64,000 nt of DNA from Thiomicrorhabdus sp965603495 (GCA_965603495.1 CBFDDF010000002.1:62001-126000), one strand, 5' to 3'; counted from the first letter of the stretch, positions 1 to 8,375 are shown. The notes: generated from the sequence alone by a model not told the origin. Numbers and translations: made by a program.

Positions 1-396
1 GCTAAAGCGCCTGGCTATGCTGTGTTTAGTAATGCTAATGTCAATTTGTTAATTGCCAGTTTTGGAGGTGGTTACGGTGTCGTAAAGAACAACGCTAGCG
101 GCAAACATACTTATATGAAAATGGGTGAAGTCGGTGTTGGTTTGGGTTTGGGTGCTAAGGATTTTCGTATTGTCTTTGTTTTTCACACGGAAGCGGCGAT
201 GAATCGATTTATCACTCATGGTTGGGCATTTGGTGGCCAGGCAGATGCGGCGGCTAAAGCGGGTGAAAAGGGTGCCGCGGTTGGCGGTGAATTAACGGTA
301 GATAATATGACAATCTACCAGCTCACCGAAAGCGGTTTGGCGTTACAAGCGACCGTCAAAGGCACCAAATTTTGGAAGGATGATGAGTTAAACTAG
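1..396 (+). CDS. SYLF/YSC84-domain lipid-binding protein, C-terminal part
   Basis: The frame is open from the first base, so the start lies outside the window; 131 C-terminal residues are present. The glycine-rich segment with LIASFGGGYGVVKNN and the later TVDNMTIYQLTESGLALQAT are typical of the SYLF/YSC84 fold, a lipid-binding beta domain found in small bacterial envelope proteins. The missing N-terminus would normally carry a signal peptide or lipobox, which cannot be checked here. It is followed by a near-copy of the dispersed palindrome and an intrinsic terminator, so it appears to end its transcript. Its function in bacteria is not well defined. Confidence 0.75.
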   Translation, partial: AKAPGYAVFSNANVNLLIASFGGGYGVVKNNASGKHTYMKMGEVGVGLGLGAKDFRIVFVFHTEAAMNRFITHGWAFGGQADAAAKAGEKGAAVGGELTVDNMTIYQLTESGLALQATVKGTKFWKDDELN

Positions 397-411
397 CCGT
401 CATTTTAGTTG

Positions 412-423
412 AACAGGCCTGGT
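412..423. repeat. Dispersed palindrome, one-mismatch copy (AACAGGCCTGGT)
   Basis: Differs from ACCAGGCCTGGT at one base. It lies between the SYLF gene and the next tandem gene, just before an intrinsic terminator. Confidence 0.7.
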
Positions 424-440
424 TGTTTCGAATATTAAGA

Positions 441-465
441 AACCCGCTTTTTAGCGGGTTTTTTT
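441..465 (+). terminator. Intrinsic terminator of the SYLF gene
   Basis: An 8-bp stem (AACCCGCT with AGCGGGTT) around a TTTT loop is followed directly by a run of T residues. It is placed 45 bp after the SYLF stop codon. Confidence 0.9.
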
Positions 466-568
466 GTTGGCTTTATTACGTACATTTTGTGTATGATGAT
501 TGATTCTAATTTTACGCTTACCTTAATGATTATCGATTATTTTGCCCCAGATTTCTTGTAGGAGAAAC

Positions 569-1132
569 ATGCAAGTTAGAACTTATTTTATATTGCTTAT
601 CTGTCTATATCCGGGCTGGGTGCTAAGCGAAGAATCGAATAAACAAAACGAAATAGCTGTTTGCTACGATTACAGTTGCAAGCGTGTGAGCCAAGTAGCG
701 CTAATAGGCTCAGAATGGGATAGGATCACTAGACTGTTCGACGCCAAGGCTCGAACATCTCAAGAAGAACGTCTAATCATTGCCAAAGCCATCGCCCTGA
801 TGGAACAGCTCACAGGAAAAGCGGTGGGAACTTCGAATGATAAAGCCAGAAATTCAGGCACAGGTGAAGCTGGTCAAATGGACTGTATAGACGAATCTAT
901 AAATACAACAGCCTACATTAGGCTCTTTGAAGATAAAGGCTGGATCAAATGGCATCAAGTAGAAGAGAGAGTGGAGCGCAGTCCTTTCATCTTTGATATC
1001 CATTGGACAGCCGTCATTAAGGATAAACAAACCAAGCAACGCTATGCCATTGATTCTTGGTTTAGAGAGAATGGCAGAGAACCGGTTATTCTGAAGTTGG
1101 AGGACTGGAAGGCAAAGAAAGAAGCGCCCTGA
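569..1132 (+). CDS. Small exported protein with a possible Cys-His-Asp site
   Basis: 187 residues starting at an ATG preceded by a good GGAGA ribosome site; an in-frame TTG further up (542) has no such site. Residues 2-22 form a signal peptide (FILLICLYPGWVLS). The mature part holds Cys106 (MDCIDES), His145 (DIHWTAV) and Asp162 (AIDSWF). Their order and spacing resemble a transglutaminase/papain-like Cys-His-Asp triad, but no fold can be proven by eye. The nearly invariant look of WTAVIKD and DSWF suggests a conserved uncharacterised family. It is transcribed alone, ends at a terminator and faces a GGDEF gene. Function unknown. Confidence 0.65.
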   Translation: MQVRTYFILLICLYPGWVLSEESNKQNEIAVCYDYSCKRVSQVALIGSEWDRITRLFDAKARTSQEERLIIAKAIALMEQLTGKAVGTSNDKARNSGTGEAGQMDCIDESINTTAYIRLFEDKGWIKWHQVEERVERSPFIFDIHWTAVIKDKQTKQRYAIDSWFRENGREPVILKLEDWKAKKEAP

Positions 1133-1168
1133 TTAGAAATAAGAGGGTAGAGTAAAATTAGGCAATTG

Positions 1169-1180
1169 ACCAGGCCTGGT
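1169..1180. repeat. Dispersed palindrome ACCAGGCCTGGT, exact copy
   Basis: Exact 12-bp core, extended to GACCAGGCCTGGTC, in a convergent gap. The block GTAAAATTA lies 7 bp upstream of the GACC; three other copies share it. Confidence 0.9.
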
Positions 1181-1191
1181 CAAATCAAAAA

Positions 1192-1217
1192 GAGCCCGGT
1201 TTTCAGCGGGTTTTTTT
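1192..1217 (+). terminator. Intrinsic terminator after the small exported protein
   Basis: A short stem (CCCG with CGGG, extended by weaker pairs) is followed by seven T residues, 12 bp after a palindrome copy. Confidence 0.75.
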
Positions 1218-1265
1218 ACAGAGTTTGAGTCATCGCTTTAGAGATATAAGGTAAGTTCAATTAGA

Positions 1266-2222
1266 TTAGAAAAGCTCTACCTCTTCGTCTGTATTGTGGA
1301 CTTCAACGCGGTTACGACCATTCTGTTTTGCCCTATATAGCGCTTCATCTGCATATTTGTATATTTCTTCAATAATATAGGACTGGTTTGGTTCTAAGAT
1401 CATAAGCCCCATTGATAAAGTGAGTCTTTGGTATGGCGGGTTTCCAGAATGTTCTATATTACAGTCAAATATGGCTTGTCTACATTGTTCACTTACTAGG
1501 TAAGCTTTGTCTTGATCCTCTGCTCTAAAAAGTACGGCAAACTCCTCACCACCCAATCTAAAAACGTAATCCCCTGCGCGTTTAAAAATAGATTTGGTAG
1601 AAGAGACAATACGTTTAAGGGCTTCATCGCCGGCTGGATGTCCATAAGTGTCATTGTATTTTTTGAAATTGTCAGCATCCATCATTAAAAAACACAGGTA
1701 TTGGCCATCGCGTTTGGCGCGATCAATCTCAGGTTGGAGAACTTGATTATAGTAACGTCTATTGAGAGCGCCTGTAAGCTCATCGGTAATGGTGAGGGTT
1801 TCAATGTGCTTATGATCTGTAATATCCTGTCTAACAGCAAGATAGCCTGTTATTTCGTCAGTCTCATCTATAATTGGGTCTATGTGAACATTAACCCAGT
1901 AAGCATCCCCATTTTTCTTTTTGTTTTTAACTTCGCCTTCCCAAGTTCTACCGGATTGAATCGTTTTCCATAGATCTTTGTAGAGTTCTGCAGGCATATC
2001 TGGGTGGCGTAGCAGGTTGTGGTTTTGACCAATTAATTCATGTTCATCATAACCAGAAATATTACAGAAGGCTTGGCTGACGCTCGTAATGGTGCCTTGT
2101 AGATCAGAAGAAGAGGTAATAACGTATTGATTGATGGTATCGGAATAGCGATGAATTTCATCTAGTAATGATTCGAGCTCGCTAATGAGTTTTTTACCAT
2201 CTACATGTATTTCTTTATGCAT
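1266..2222 (-). CDS. PAS-GGDEF diguanylate cyclase
   Basis: 318 residues with no membrane segment, so cytosolic. A PAS domain (about 35-150, with NPISGYDEHELIG-like and WEGEVKNKKKNGDAYW features) is followed by a PAC stretch and a GGDEF domain (about 150-312). The active-site motif is intact (RLGGEEFAVLF). The RxxD product-inhibition site (RAGD) sits exactly five residues before it, so a working, feedback-inhibited cyclase making c-di-GMP from two GTP is expected. The PAS domain may bind a ligand or cofactor; which one cannot be told. It is divergent from the exported rubrerythrin gene. One of five GGDEF proteins in this window. Confidence 0.93.
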   Translation of the reverse strand: MHKEIHVDGKKLISELESLLDEIHRYSDTINQYVITSSSDLQGTITSVSQAFCNISGYDEHELIGQNHNLLRHPDMPAELYKDLWKTIQSGRTWEGEVKNKKKNGDAYWVNVHIDPIIDETDEITGYLAVRQDITDHKHIETLTITDELTGALNRRYYNQVLQPEIDRAKRDGQYLCFLMMDADNFKKYNDTYGHPAGDEALKRIVSSTKSIFKRAGDYVFRLGGEEFAVLFRAEDQDKAYLVSEQCRQAIFDCNIEHSGNPPYQRLTLSMGLMILEPNQSYIIEEIYKYADEALYRAKQNGRNRVEVHNTDEEVELF

Positions 2223-2351
2223 AATTAATTGTACTTATGTGTTTAGTTTTTTGTAGGATTATAGCTTAAATTTCATGGATTAAGTACCCATATGTATTTA
2301 AGGCTTTACGATCAATCAGAATTGGGATCGGCGTAAAATTAAATAATTCTG

Positions 2352-2363
2352 ACCAGGCCTGGT
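2352..2363. repeat. Dispersed palindrome ACCAGGCCTGGT, exact copy
   Basis: Exact core in a divergent gap between the GGDEF gene and the rubrerythrin gene. It carries the shared upstream block GTAAAATTA followed by 9 bp and GACC. Confidence 0.9.
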
Positions 2364-2511
2364 AGGTTACAAAAAAATCGCCTTTTTCATGGTTTATTGA
2401 CAGAGATAGTGATCGATATCAAGTGTGTTCATCTGGTTTTTGATAATATGAATGCGTGTTTAGTGTGGAATGTTCCATACATCGAAACAACTTACGACAG
2501 GCCTGAATCAA

Positions 2512-3234
2512 ATGAATAACCATAATAAACTGAATTATTCTGTACGTTGGCTGTGCAGTTGTTTTTTGCTCTCTTTTTTCTCTCAGTTCAATACCGCTGT
2601 GGCAGCAGGCGCGGATGCCTATCCGTTTACGATTGAGGCCTTGCATGAGCGCCATCAGGATGAAATCACAGCGCTACATACCTATGAGGCCTATGCAGAG
2701 CAGGCTCGCGCTGATGGTTATCCTAATATCGCACATCTGTTTCGCTCTCTGGCGGCATCCGAGGGGGTACATGCCAATAATTTCAAAAACCTTCTGGAGG
2801 CGCTTGGTGAAAAGTCCAGGGCGAAGGTGTTGACTGATATTAAAGTACTGGATACACGACAAAATCTAAAAAATGCGGTGGAAGTCGAGGCGCAAGAGAT
2901 TGATCATGAATACCCTGCCATCTTGAAAAAGATCTCTCCGGAGAATCATAAGCGAGCCATGCAATATATCGATTATGCTTGGAAATCCGAAAAGCAACAC
3001 CGAGAGTTGATTACAAAGATGCAGAAGGGCACTAAAAAGTTTTGGTTCAGCTTTCTAGTTGATGCCATCGAAGGTGACCCCGTGGATTATCATGTCTGTC
3101 AGATCTGCGGCTCAACGCTGACCGAATTGCCAAAAAATCAGTGCGCTATTTGCGAGCACCCTGTGTCTAACTACACGTTAATGAAAAGGGTAGACCCGCT
3201 AGAAATCAAGCCAGACATATTAGATGATTTTTGA
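2512..3234 (+). CDS. Exported rubrerythrin-like di-iron protein
   Basis: 240 residues from the ATG at 2512; an upstream in-frame ATG (2470) would add 14 residues ahead of the signal peptide and is less likely. Residues 8-35 look like a Sec signal peptide ending in TAVAAGA. The ferritin-like domain has the expected helices with Glu/His ligands (EITALHTYEAYAEQA, ASEGVHANNF, SEKQHRELI). A C-terminal rubredoxin-like knuckle follows: CQIC, then CAIC. Rubrerythrins reduce peroxide using electrons delivered through the rubredoxin iron. An exported form is unusual, because most are cytosolic. It is convergent with katG, which supports a peroxide-defence role. The export call rests on the N-terminal sequence only. 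Confidence 0.85.
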   Translation: MNNHNKLNYSVRWLCSCFLLSFFSQFNTAVAAGADAYPFTIEALHERHQDEITALHTYEAYAEQARADGYPNIAHLFRSLAASEGVHANNFKNLLEALGEKSRAKVLTDIKVLDTRQNLKNAVEVEAQEIDHEYPAILKKISPENHKRAMQYIDYAWKSEKQHRELITKMQKGTKKFWFSFLVDAIEGDPVDYHVCQICGSTLTELPKNQCAICEHPVSNYTLMKRVDPLEIKPDILDDF

Positions 3235-3307
3235 ATATTTTATGAAAGTCTAAGTTTGAATAACTGGTTCAAAATAATTAGGGTCTAAGTAAAATCAAAG
3301 CAATCTG

Positions 3308-3319
3308 ACCAGGCCTGGT
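3308..3319. repeat. Dispersed palindrome ACCAGGCCTGGT, exact copy
   Basis: Exact core in the convergent gap between the rubrerythrin gene and katG, with the upstream block GTAAAATCA 9 bp before GACC. Confidence 0.9.
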
Positions 3320-3355
3320 CGTTTTTAGCGGTTGTTCTTAATGGTTCATGAAATG

Positions 3356-3393
3356 AAAAAAGGACAGTTTGTTAAAACACTGTCCTTTTTTTT
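3356..3393. terminator. Bidirectional terminator, rubrerythrin gene/katG
   Basis: A-run, AAGGACAGT stem, loop, ACTGTCCTT stem and T-run. The hairpin can end transcripts from both convergent genes. Confidence 0.9.
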
Positions 3394-3416
3394 GTGGTCT
3401 TTGAGGTTGGTAACGT

Positions 3417-5597
3417 TTAGCTTGGGACAACCTTTAAGTCAAAGCGATCTAGGTTCATGACTTTGTTCCAGGTGGCAACAAAGTCCTCAACGAACTTGTC
3501 TTGCGCATCTGCACAGGCATAGACTTCTGCTAAGGCTCGTAATTCGGAATTTGAACCAAAGGTGAGATCAACTCGAGTCGCTGTCCATATCACTTTGCCA
3601 GTCATTCGATCCCGGCCTTCAAATAAAGTTTCTTCATCTGAAGTCGCTTTCCATTCAGTACTCATATCCAACAGGTTGACAAAAAAGTCATTGGTTAAAG
3701 CGCCGGGGCGATTCGTAAAGACACCCTGTTGGGTTTGCGAAAAGTTGGTCTCCATAACACGCATACCACCGACCAATACCGTCATTTCTGGTGCGGTGAG
3801 GGTGAGCAGTTGTGCTTTATCAACCAATAATTCTTCAGCAGAAACCGTATATTGCGTTTTCTGATAGTTACGGAATCCATCCGCGATGGGCTCCAAAACG
3901 TCAAAAGACTCTACATCGGTTTGTGCTTGAGAGGCATCCATACGTCCCGGTGTAAATGGAACCCTCACGTCATACCCCGCATTTTTTGCGGCTTGTTCAA
4001 CGCCTACACAGCCTGCCAGCACAATTAAATCCGCCAACGATACCTGTTTGCCGCCATTTTGGAAATCGCTTTGAATACCTTCAAGTGTATGCAGCACTTT
4101 GGTCAGTTGTACAGGTTGATTGACCTCCCAGTCTTTCTGCGGTGCGAGACGAATGCGCGCGCCATTGGCCCCACCCCGCATATCAGAACCTCGGAAAGTG
4201 GAGGCGGATGCCCAAGCAGTTGAAACCATTTCAGACACCGACAGTCCAGAATTGAGCAGTTTTGTTTTGAGCGCGGCAATGTGACCATTATTGATTAATG
4301 CATGATTCACTTCTGGAATGGGATCTTGCCAAATCAATACTTCCGCAGGGACTTCTTTGCCAAGGTAACGTGCACGTGGTCCCATATCTCGGTGAGTGAG
4401 TTTGAACCAGGCACGTGCGAAGGCATCGGCAAACACCTCTGGATTTTCTTGGAAATGCTTAGCGATCGGGGCATAGATTGGGTCCATTCGCATCGACATG
4501 TCGGCGGTGGTCATAATAATCGGAACACGCTTTGATGGATCGTCAGCGGCAGGTGCTTGGTTATTTTTAGTGGCTTCTTTTGGCGTCCATTGCCAAGCGC
4601 CTGCAGGGCTTTTGGTCAGCTCCCACTCATTGCCGAACAGCATATCCAGATAGCTGTTGTCCCATTTTGTAGGCGTGGGTGTCCAAGCACCTTCGATACC
4701 GCTACTGATGGTATCGCCTGCTTTACCGCGGCCATAGCTGCTTGTCCAGCCAAGGCCTTGTTGTGCAATGCTTGCGGCTTCTGGTTCTGGGCCAACCTGT
4801 GCGGCATCGCCAGCACCGTGACATTTACCAAATGTGTGACCACCACAGGTTAGGGCGACCGTTTCTTCATCGTTCATGGCCATACGTGCGAAAGTTTCGC
4901 GCACATCTTGACCAGAACCGATGGGATCAGGTTCGCCATTGGGGCCTTCAGGGTTAACATAAATCAAGCCCATTTGTACCGCGGCTAATGGGTCTTCTAG
5001 ATCACGCTTACCGCTATAACGCTTGTCATCCAGCCAGGTTTTTTCAGTTCCCCAGTAGATGTCTTCTTCTGGCTCCCAAATGTCTTCACGGCCGCCGGCA
5101 AAACCAAACGTTTTAAACCCCATGGATTCAAGCGCAACATTGCCAGTCAGAATCATCAGGTCGGCCCAGGAAATTTTGTTGCCATATTTCTGTTTAATGG
5201 GCCAAAGAAGTCTGCGTGCCTTGTCTAGGTTGACATTATCCGGCCAGCTGTTCAGTGGCGCAAAACGTTGGCTACCGCTGCCTGCGCCACCACGTCCATC
5301 TCCCATACGGTAAGTACCGGCGCTGTGCCAGGCCATGCGAATAAAGAAAGGGCCATAATGACCATAATCGGCAGGCCACCACTCCTGAGAGTCGGTCATG
5401 AGTTGATAGAGATCATGCTTGATCGCTTGTAGGTCTAGGGATTTGAACGCATGAGCATAGTTGAAATTTCTGTCCATTGGGTTGGACTTGGAAGTGTGCT
5501 GGCGGAGGATATTCAATGGTAACTGGTTGGGCCACCAGTCTCTATTTGAGGTGCCTTCGTGCATGGAATGGTGAAACGGGCATTTACTTTCAGACAT
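3417..5597 (-). CDS. katG: Catalase-peroxidase
   Basis: 726 residues, the normal KatG length, starting at MSESKCPFHH behind an AGGAGA ribosome site; a longer in-frame reading has no support. It is a two-domain haem enzyme of the class I peroxidases that dismutates or reduces H2O2. The distal site RMAWHSAGTYR (catalytic Arg, Trp, His) and the proximal haem-ligand motif GGHTFGKCHGAG are intact. The duplicated C-terminal domain lacks haem residues, as in the family. The upstream region has a promoter-like pair overlapped by an inverted repeat. It is convergent with an exported rubrerythrin. Cytosolic; no signal peptide. Confidence 0.98.
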   Translation of the reverse strand: MSESKCPFHHSMHEGTSNRDWWPNQLPLNILRQHTSKSNPMDRNFNYAHAFKSLDLQAIKHDLYQLMTDSQEWWPADYGHYGPFFIRMAWHSAGTYRMGDGRGGAGSGSQRFAPLNSWPDNVNLDKARRLLWPIKQKYGNKISWADLMILTGNVALESMGFKTFGFAGGREDIWEPEEDIYWGTEKTWLDDKRYSGKRDLEDPLAAVQMGLIYVNPEGPNGEPDPIGSGQDVRETFARMAMNDEETVALTCGGHTFGKCHGAGDAAQVGPEPEAASIAQQGLGWTSSYGRGKAGDTISSGIEGAWTPTPTKWDNSYLDMLFGNEWELTKSPAGAWQWTPKEATKNNQAPAADDPSKRVPIIMTTADMSMRMDPIYAPIAKHFQENPEVFADAFARAWFKLTHRDMGPRARYLGKEVPAEVLIWQDPIPEVNHALINNGHIAALKTKLLNSGLSVSEMVSTAWASASTFRGSDMRGGANGARIRLAPQKDWEVNQPVQLTKVLHTLEGIQSDFQNGGKQVSLADLIVLAGCVGVEQAAKNAGYDVRVPFTPGRMDASQAQTDVESFDVLEPIADGFRNYQKTQYTVSAEELLVDKAQLLTLTAPEMTVLVGGMRVMETNFSQTQQGVFTNRPGALTNDFFVNLLDMSTEWKATSDEETLFEGRDRMTGKVIWTATRVDLTFGSNSELRALAEVYACADAQDKFVEDFVATWNKVMNLDRFDLKVVPS

Positions 5598-5641
5598 GTC
5601 ATTATCTCCTCTGATAATTAAACAGTTGATAACCACCTTTA

Positions 5642-5675
5642 GTTATAAGTAATTTCCCCACTATTTGCCAATAGT
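5642..5675 (-). promoter_or_regulatory. Probable katG promoter with an inverted-repeat operator
   Basis: On the minus strand TTGGCA (5666-5671) and TATAAC (5642-5647) are separated by 18 bp. An inverted repeat, ACTATT-TGCC-AATAGT (5660-5675), covers the -35 region and contains CTAT-N6-ATAG, close to an OxyR-type half arrangement. OxyR control is an inference from position and gene function. Confidence 0.5.
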
Positions 5676-5763
5676 ATTTACAAATCATGATGTTAGCTTT
5701 TGTTAATGACCCCCATTTTAAAGGCGTTGATGAGGTGGTTGGTTTTAAAAAGGGTTGAAATTC

Positions 5764-5775
5764 ACCAGGCCTGGT
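5764..5775. repeat. Dispersed palindrome ACCAGGCCTGGT, exact copy
   Basis: Exact core in a divergent gap, 6 bp before an orphan hairpin. Confidence 0.9.
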
Positions 5776-5781
5776 CGTTTT

Positions 5782-5803
5782 AAAAGCCCGTATGCGGCTT
5801 TTT
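5782..5803. terminator. Orphan terminator-like hairpin
   Basis: AAAAGCC pairs with GGCTTTT and is followed by further T residues. It lies between divergently transcribed genes, so it ends no visible gene; it could terminate a short RNA or be a relic. Confidence 0.5.
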
Positions 5804-5979
5804 ATTGTCTTGAGGGTTATCAAACCTGGTATTATTTCTGTCACCTAATTAGGTAAAACATCGATGCGATAGCGGAAATAGAGAATCAACGTGTTGAGCG
5901 GGTGGATATTTGGCATTGAGTTTGCTCAGCCTAATGTCATTAGGTTTGTAAATCGTTCAAATAATTGAGATTGGTTATA

Positions 5980-6546
5980 GTGACTCAAGAAAATAGAAAT
6001 TTTTTCCGTATAAATGTGAAAATCCCTTTTTGTTATCAGATTCTATCTGCGCAGGAAGCTGAAGAAATACCTGCTCCAACGGATTCTGATGCCAGTTTTA
6101 TTGAAAACAGTGCAATCAAGACGCTTAAAGCATTGGAAGATGAAGCCAATGAAATCATTGATTTTATTGGTCAAAAGAGCAGTCTGATGGCTAAGGCATT
6201 ATCCGTCATCAATAAGCGTGTTTCTTATGCGATTGATTCCATGCCTAAATCAAATGATGCGCCGGTTACGATGGTGAATATCAGTGCGGGCGGTATGGCA
6301 TTTGATGTGAATGAAGCCCCAGGTGAAAATGATAAGGTGGATGTGTTTATTCAGCCGAGCCCAGACATAAAGCCTATTGTCACACGTTGTAAAATCGTTA
6401 AAATATTGCCCCCTAAATTTGGATCTCAAGGTCATTCTCTCGCACTGGAATTTGAAAGTATTCTTGAAGCGGATCGAAGCCGTTTAACTGATTGGGTTAA
6501 CCGTAAGCAGCTTGAGGATGCCGCCGAAAAGAGAGACGCTAGTTAG
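5980..6546 (+). CDS. PilZ-domain protein
   Basis: 188 residues from a GTG at 5980; an in-frame TTG at 5965 is possible but less well placed. The N-terminus reads NRNFFRINVKIPF, the basic/aromatic lead-in of PilZ proteins. After a helical insert (about 30-85) come VNISAGGMAFDV and FVQPS-like strands with the D/N-x-S-x-x-G core that binds c-di-GMP. The long insert between the Arg motif and the SAGG motif resembles the PilZ proteins of marine gammaproteobacteria. It is a likely c-di-GMP receptor for motility or surface behaviour. The partner is not evident from its neighbours. Confidence 0.85.
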   Translation: MTQENRNFFRINVKIPFCYQILSAQEAEEIPAPTDSDASFIENSAIKTLKALEDEANEIIDFIGQKSSLMAKALSVINKRVSYAIDSMPKSNDAPVTMVNISAGGMAFDVNEAPGENDKVDVFIQPSPDIKPIVTRCKIVKILPPKFGSQGHSLALEFESILEADRSRLTDWVNRKQLEDAAEKRDAS

Positions 6547-6684
6547 TCCTCAACAAAATAGAAATTACCTTTGTTCATACCTTTGTCCAGACCGTTGTAA
6601 ATAATAAATTTAAGTGGAAAAGGGCAAGCTCAGTTAGTTTTAATGCCTCAGTTATAAAAATCAGTAAAGTGCTTTCTTAAAGTG

Positions 6685-6696
6685 ACCAGGCCTGGT
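6685..6696. repeat. Dispersed palindrome ACCAGGCCTGGT, exact copy
   Basis: Exact core between two tandem genes (PilZ and dUTPase), about 90 bp before the dUTPase start. Confidence 0.9.
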
Positions 6697-6782
6697 AACT
6701 TAAAAACTTCAATTATTTATTCTGTTTAATATTCTGTTTAAGTTTGATAGACATTCCCAATCAATCGTTAACGAGAAATCTT

Positions 6783-7496
6783 ATGAAAAATCAATCATCA
6801 ACGAATGCCATTCATGAAATGCTTAGCATGCAAAACACCTTAAATGAGATGACCAATGGCACTAATTGGCGATCTGGTCTGACGCAATTGGGTAAAGTCA
6901 TTAATTGGAAGCGCTGTATTGTGATGGAATCGGCGGAGTTAATTGATAGTTATCCTTGGAAGCATTGGAAGAGTGTTGATGCAGTCACGGACATTGAGAA
7001 TGTGCGGGTTGAGTTGGTCGATATTTGGCACTTTCTGTTAAGTTTGGCGTTAGAGCAGTTTGAGCTTTCAAAGGCGGCAGGTCTGTTAGATAAAGCGTTG
7101 GCTTTAAACAATGAGCAGTCAAATATTAACAGTCGTGATATGACCGTCATCGAGCAGGTTACTGTGCATGAAACCATGATGAGAACGGCATTGGAATCTG
7201 CTGAGCATTCTGAGGAATATCTTTTACGTTTAGCGGAGAGTTTTTTCAATGCCTGCAAAGTTGCGGATTTAAGTTTTGACCAGATGTATCAAATCTATAT
7301 GGCGAAAAACGTCCTGAACAAATTTAGACAAGATCACGGTTATAAAGAAGGTCTTTATATTAAAGAGTGGAATGGTAAAGAAGATAATGTGGTGATGTTT
7401 GAAATCATCGCAACAATGACTGACTTCTCGGGGGATGAGCTCTATATCGGCCTAAAAGAAAGCTATAGTCAAATAAGTGCTTCTTCAACTGTTTAA
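6783..7496 (+). CDS. Dimeric (all-alpha) dUTP diphosphatase
   Basis: 237 residues starting at MKNQSSTN. The all-alpha NTP pyrophosphohydrolase motifs are visible: EsxE-type metal ligands in VMESAELIDS, followed by VRVELVDIWHFLLS, which supplies the second EXXD pair. This is the dimeric dUTPase family (as in Campylobacter and some phages), unrelated to the trimeric Dut enzyme. It converts dUTP to dUMP and pyrophosphate, keeping uracil out of DNA and feeding thymidylate synthesis. It is transcribed alone, with a hairpin terminator made from a palindrome variant just downstream. Confidence 0.88.
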   Translation: MKNQSSTNAIHEMLSMQNTLNEMTNGTNWRSGLTQLGKVINWKRCIVMESAELIDSYPWKHWKSVDAVTDIENVRVELVDIWHFLLSLALEQFELSKAAGLLDKALALNNEQSNINSRDMTVIEQVTVHETMMRTALESAEHSEEYLLRLAESFFNACKVADLSFDQMYQIYMAKNVLNKFRQDHGYKEGLYIKEWNGKEDNVVMFEIIATMTDFSGDELYIGLKESYSQISASSTV

Positions 7497-7525
7497 ATTG
7501 TTTTACGAATTTAAAAACCATTTAA

Positions 7526-7547
7526 AAACCACCAAGCCTGGTGGTTT
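7526..7547 (+). terminator. Hairpin built on a palindrome variant after the dUTPase gene
   Basis: AAACCACCA-AGCC-TGGTGGTTT forms a 9-bp stem with a 4-base loop. Its centre, ACCAAGCCTGGT (7531-7542), is a one-mismatch copy of the dispersed palindrome. The T-run is short, so termination strength is uncertain. Confidence 0.6.
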
Positions 7548-7652
7548 AAATTTATGAGTGTCGCTCATTAAAAAATCAAATAATGTAGTTGAATAATACT
7601 AGATTTTTACTTTCTTATACTTGATGAAGTGAAAGCCACAATGGAGTTGAAG

Positions 7653-8375
7653 ATGCGTGGATTGGTTATGTTGTACGGTGTGTTAAGTTATTTGTCATTT
7701 TTAGCGATTATGATTTATTTAATTGCTTTCATAGGCGATTTTGGGGTACCTAAGACAGTTTCTTCTGGGATTGCGGGTGATGTCAGCACGGCTTTAATCA
7801 TTAATATCTGCTTAATCATACTGTGGGGCATTCAACACAGTGTAATGGCTCGCAGCTGGTTTAAAGAAGCCATTGTTAAGATTGTTCCTCACCAGATAGA
7901 AAGAAGCACTTATGTTTTGTTATCTGCGATTGTATTGGCTATTGTCATGTATGGTTGGCAAACGATGGAAGGCGTTATATGGGAAGTGAACAATCCATTT
8001 TGGCAGAATGTAATTTGGGGTTTATTTGCTTTAGGCTGGATAGTAGCTACGTTGTCTACTTTTTTGACAGATCATTTTGATTTATTTGGTTTGCGGCAGA
8101 CCTGGCTTTATTTTGTTAAAAAGTCTTATACATCAGTGAAATTTACAGAGCGATTATTCTATCATTGGGTTCGCCATCCAATGATGCTCGGGACGCTGAT
8201 TGCTTTTTGGGCAACGCCTGTCATGACATTGAGTCATTTGGTGTTTAGCACGGGGATGTCTGTTTATGTGTTAGTAGGTATTTACTTTGAAGAGAAAACA
8301 TTAGCTAAATCAATTGGTGCTGAGTATATGGAATATCAGAAGAGAACATCAAAAGTCATCCCTGGTATTTATTAA
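7653..8375 (+). CDS. mddA: Methanethiol S-methyltransferase (MddA-like)
   Basis: 240 residues from the ATG at 7653, with GGAG 7 bp upstream; an earlier GTG (7629) is weaker. An integral membrane protein with about five helices, of the NnrU/isoprenylcysteine methyltransferase superfamily. Motifs seen are IQHSVMARSWF, ERSTYVLLS, HFDLFGLRQTWLY and RHPMMLGTLIAFWATP, which match MddA enzymes closely. MddA methylates methanethiol with S-adenosylmethionine to give dimethyl sulphide. It stands alone between a dUTPase and a small exported protein, so the source of methanethiol is not shown here. A general NnrU relative with another substrate is the alternative. Confidence 0.82.
   Translation: MRGLVMLYGVLSYLSFLAIMIYLIAFIGDFGVPKTVSSGIAGDVSTALIINICLIILWGIQHSVMARSWFKEAIVKIVPHQIERSTYVLLSAIVLAIVMYGWQTMEGVIWEVNNPFWQNVIWGLFALGWIVATLSTFLTDHFDLFGLRQTWLYFVKKSYTSVKFTERLFYHWVRHPMMLGTLIAFWATPVMTLSHLVFSTGMSVYVLVGIYFEEKTLAKSIGAEYMEYQKRTSKVIPGIY

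Larger units (their letters stand above)
5598..5979. other. Divergent gap katG/PilZ gene
   Basis: The gap holds the katG promoter region, an exact palindrome copy (5764-5775) and a terminator-like hairpin with no gene upstream of it on the plus strand. No further coding sequence is supported. Confidence 0.6.

Noticed and set aside
2497..2507. GACAGGCCTGA near the rubrerythrin start
   Set aside because: Shares only the CAGGCCTG centre; too diverged to count as a family member.
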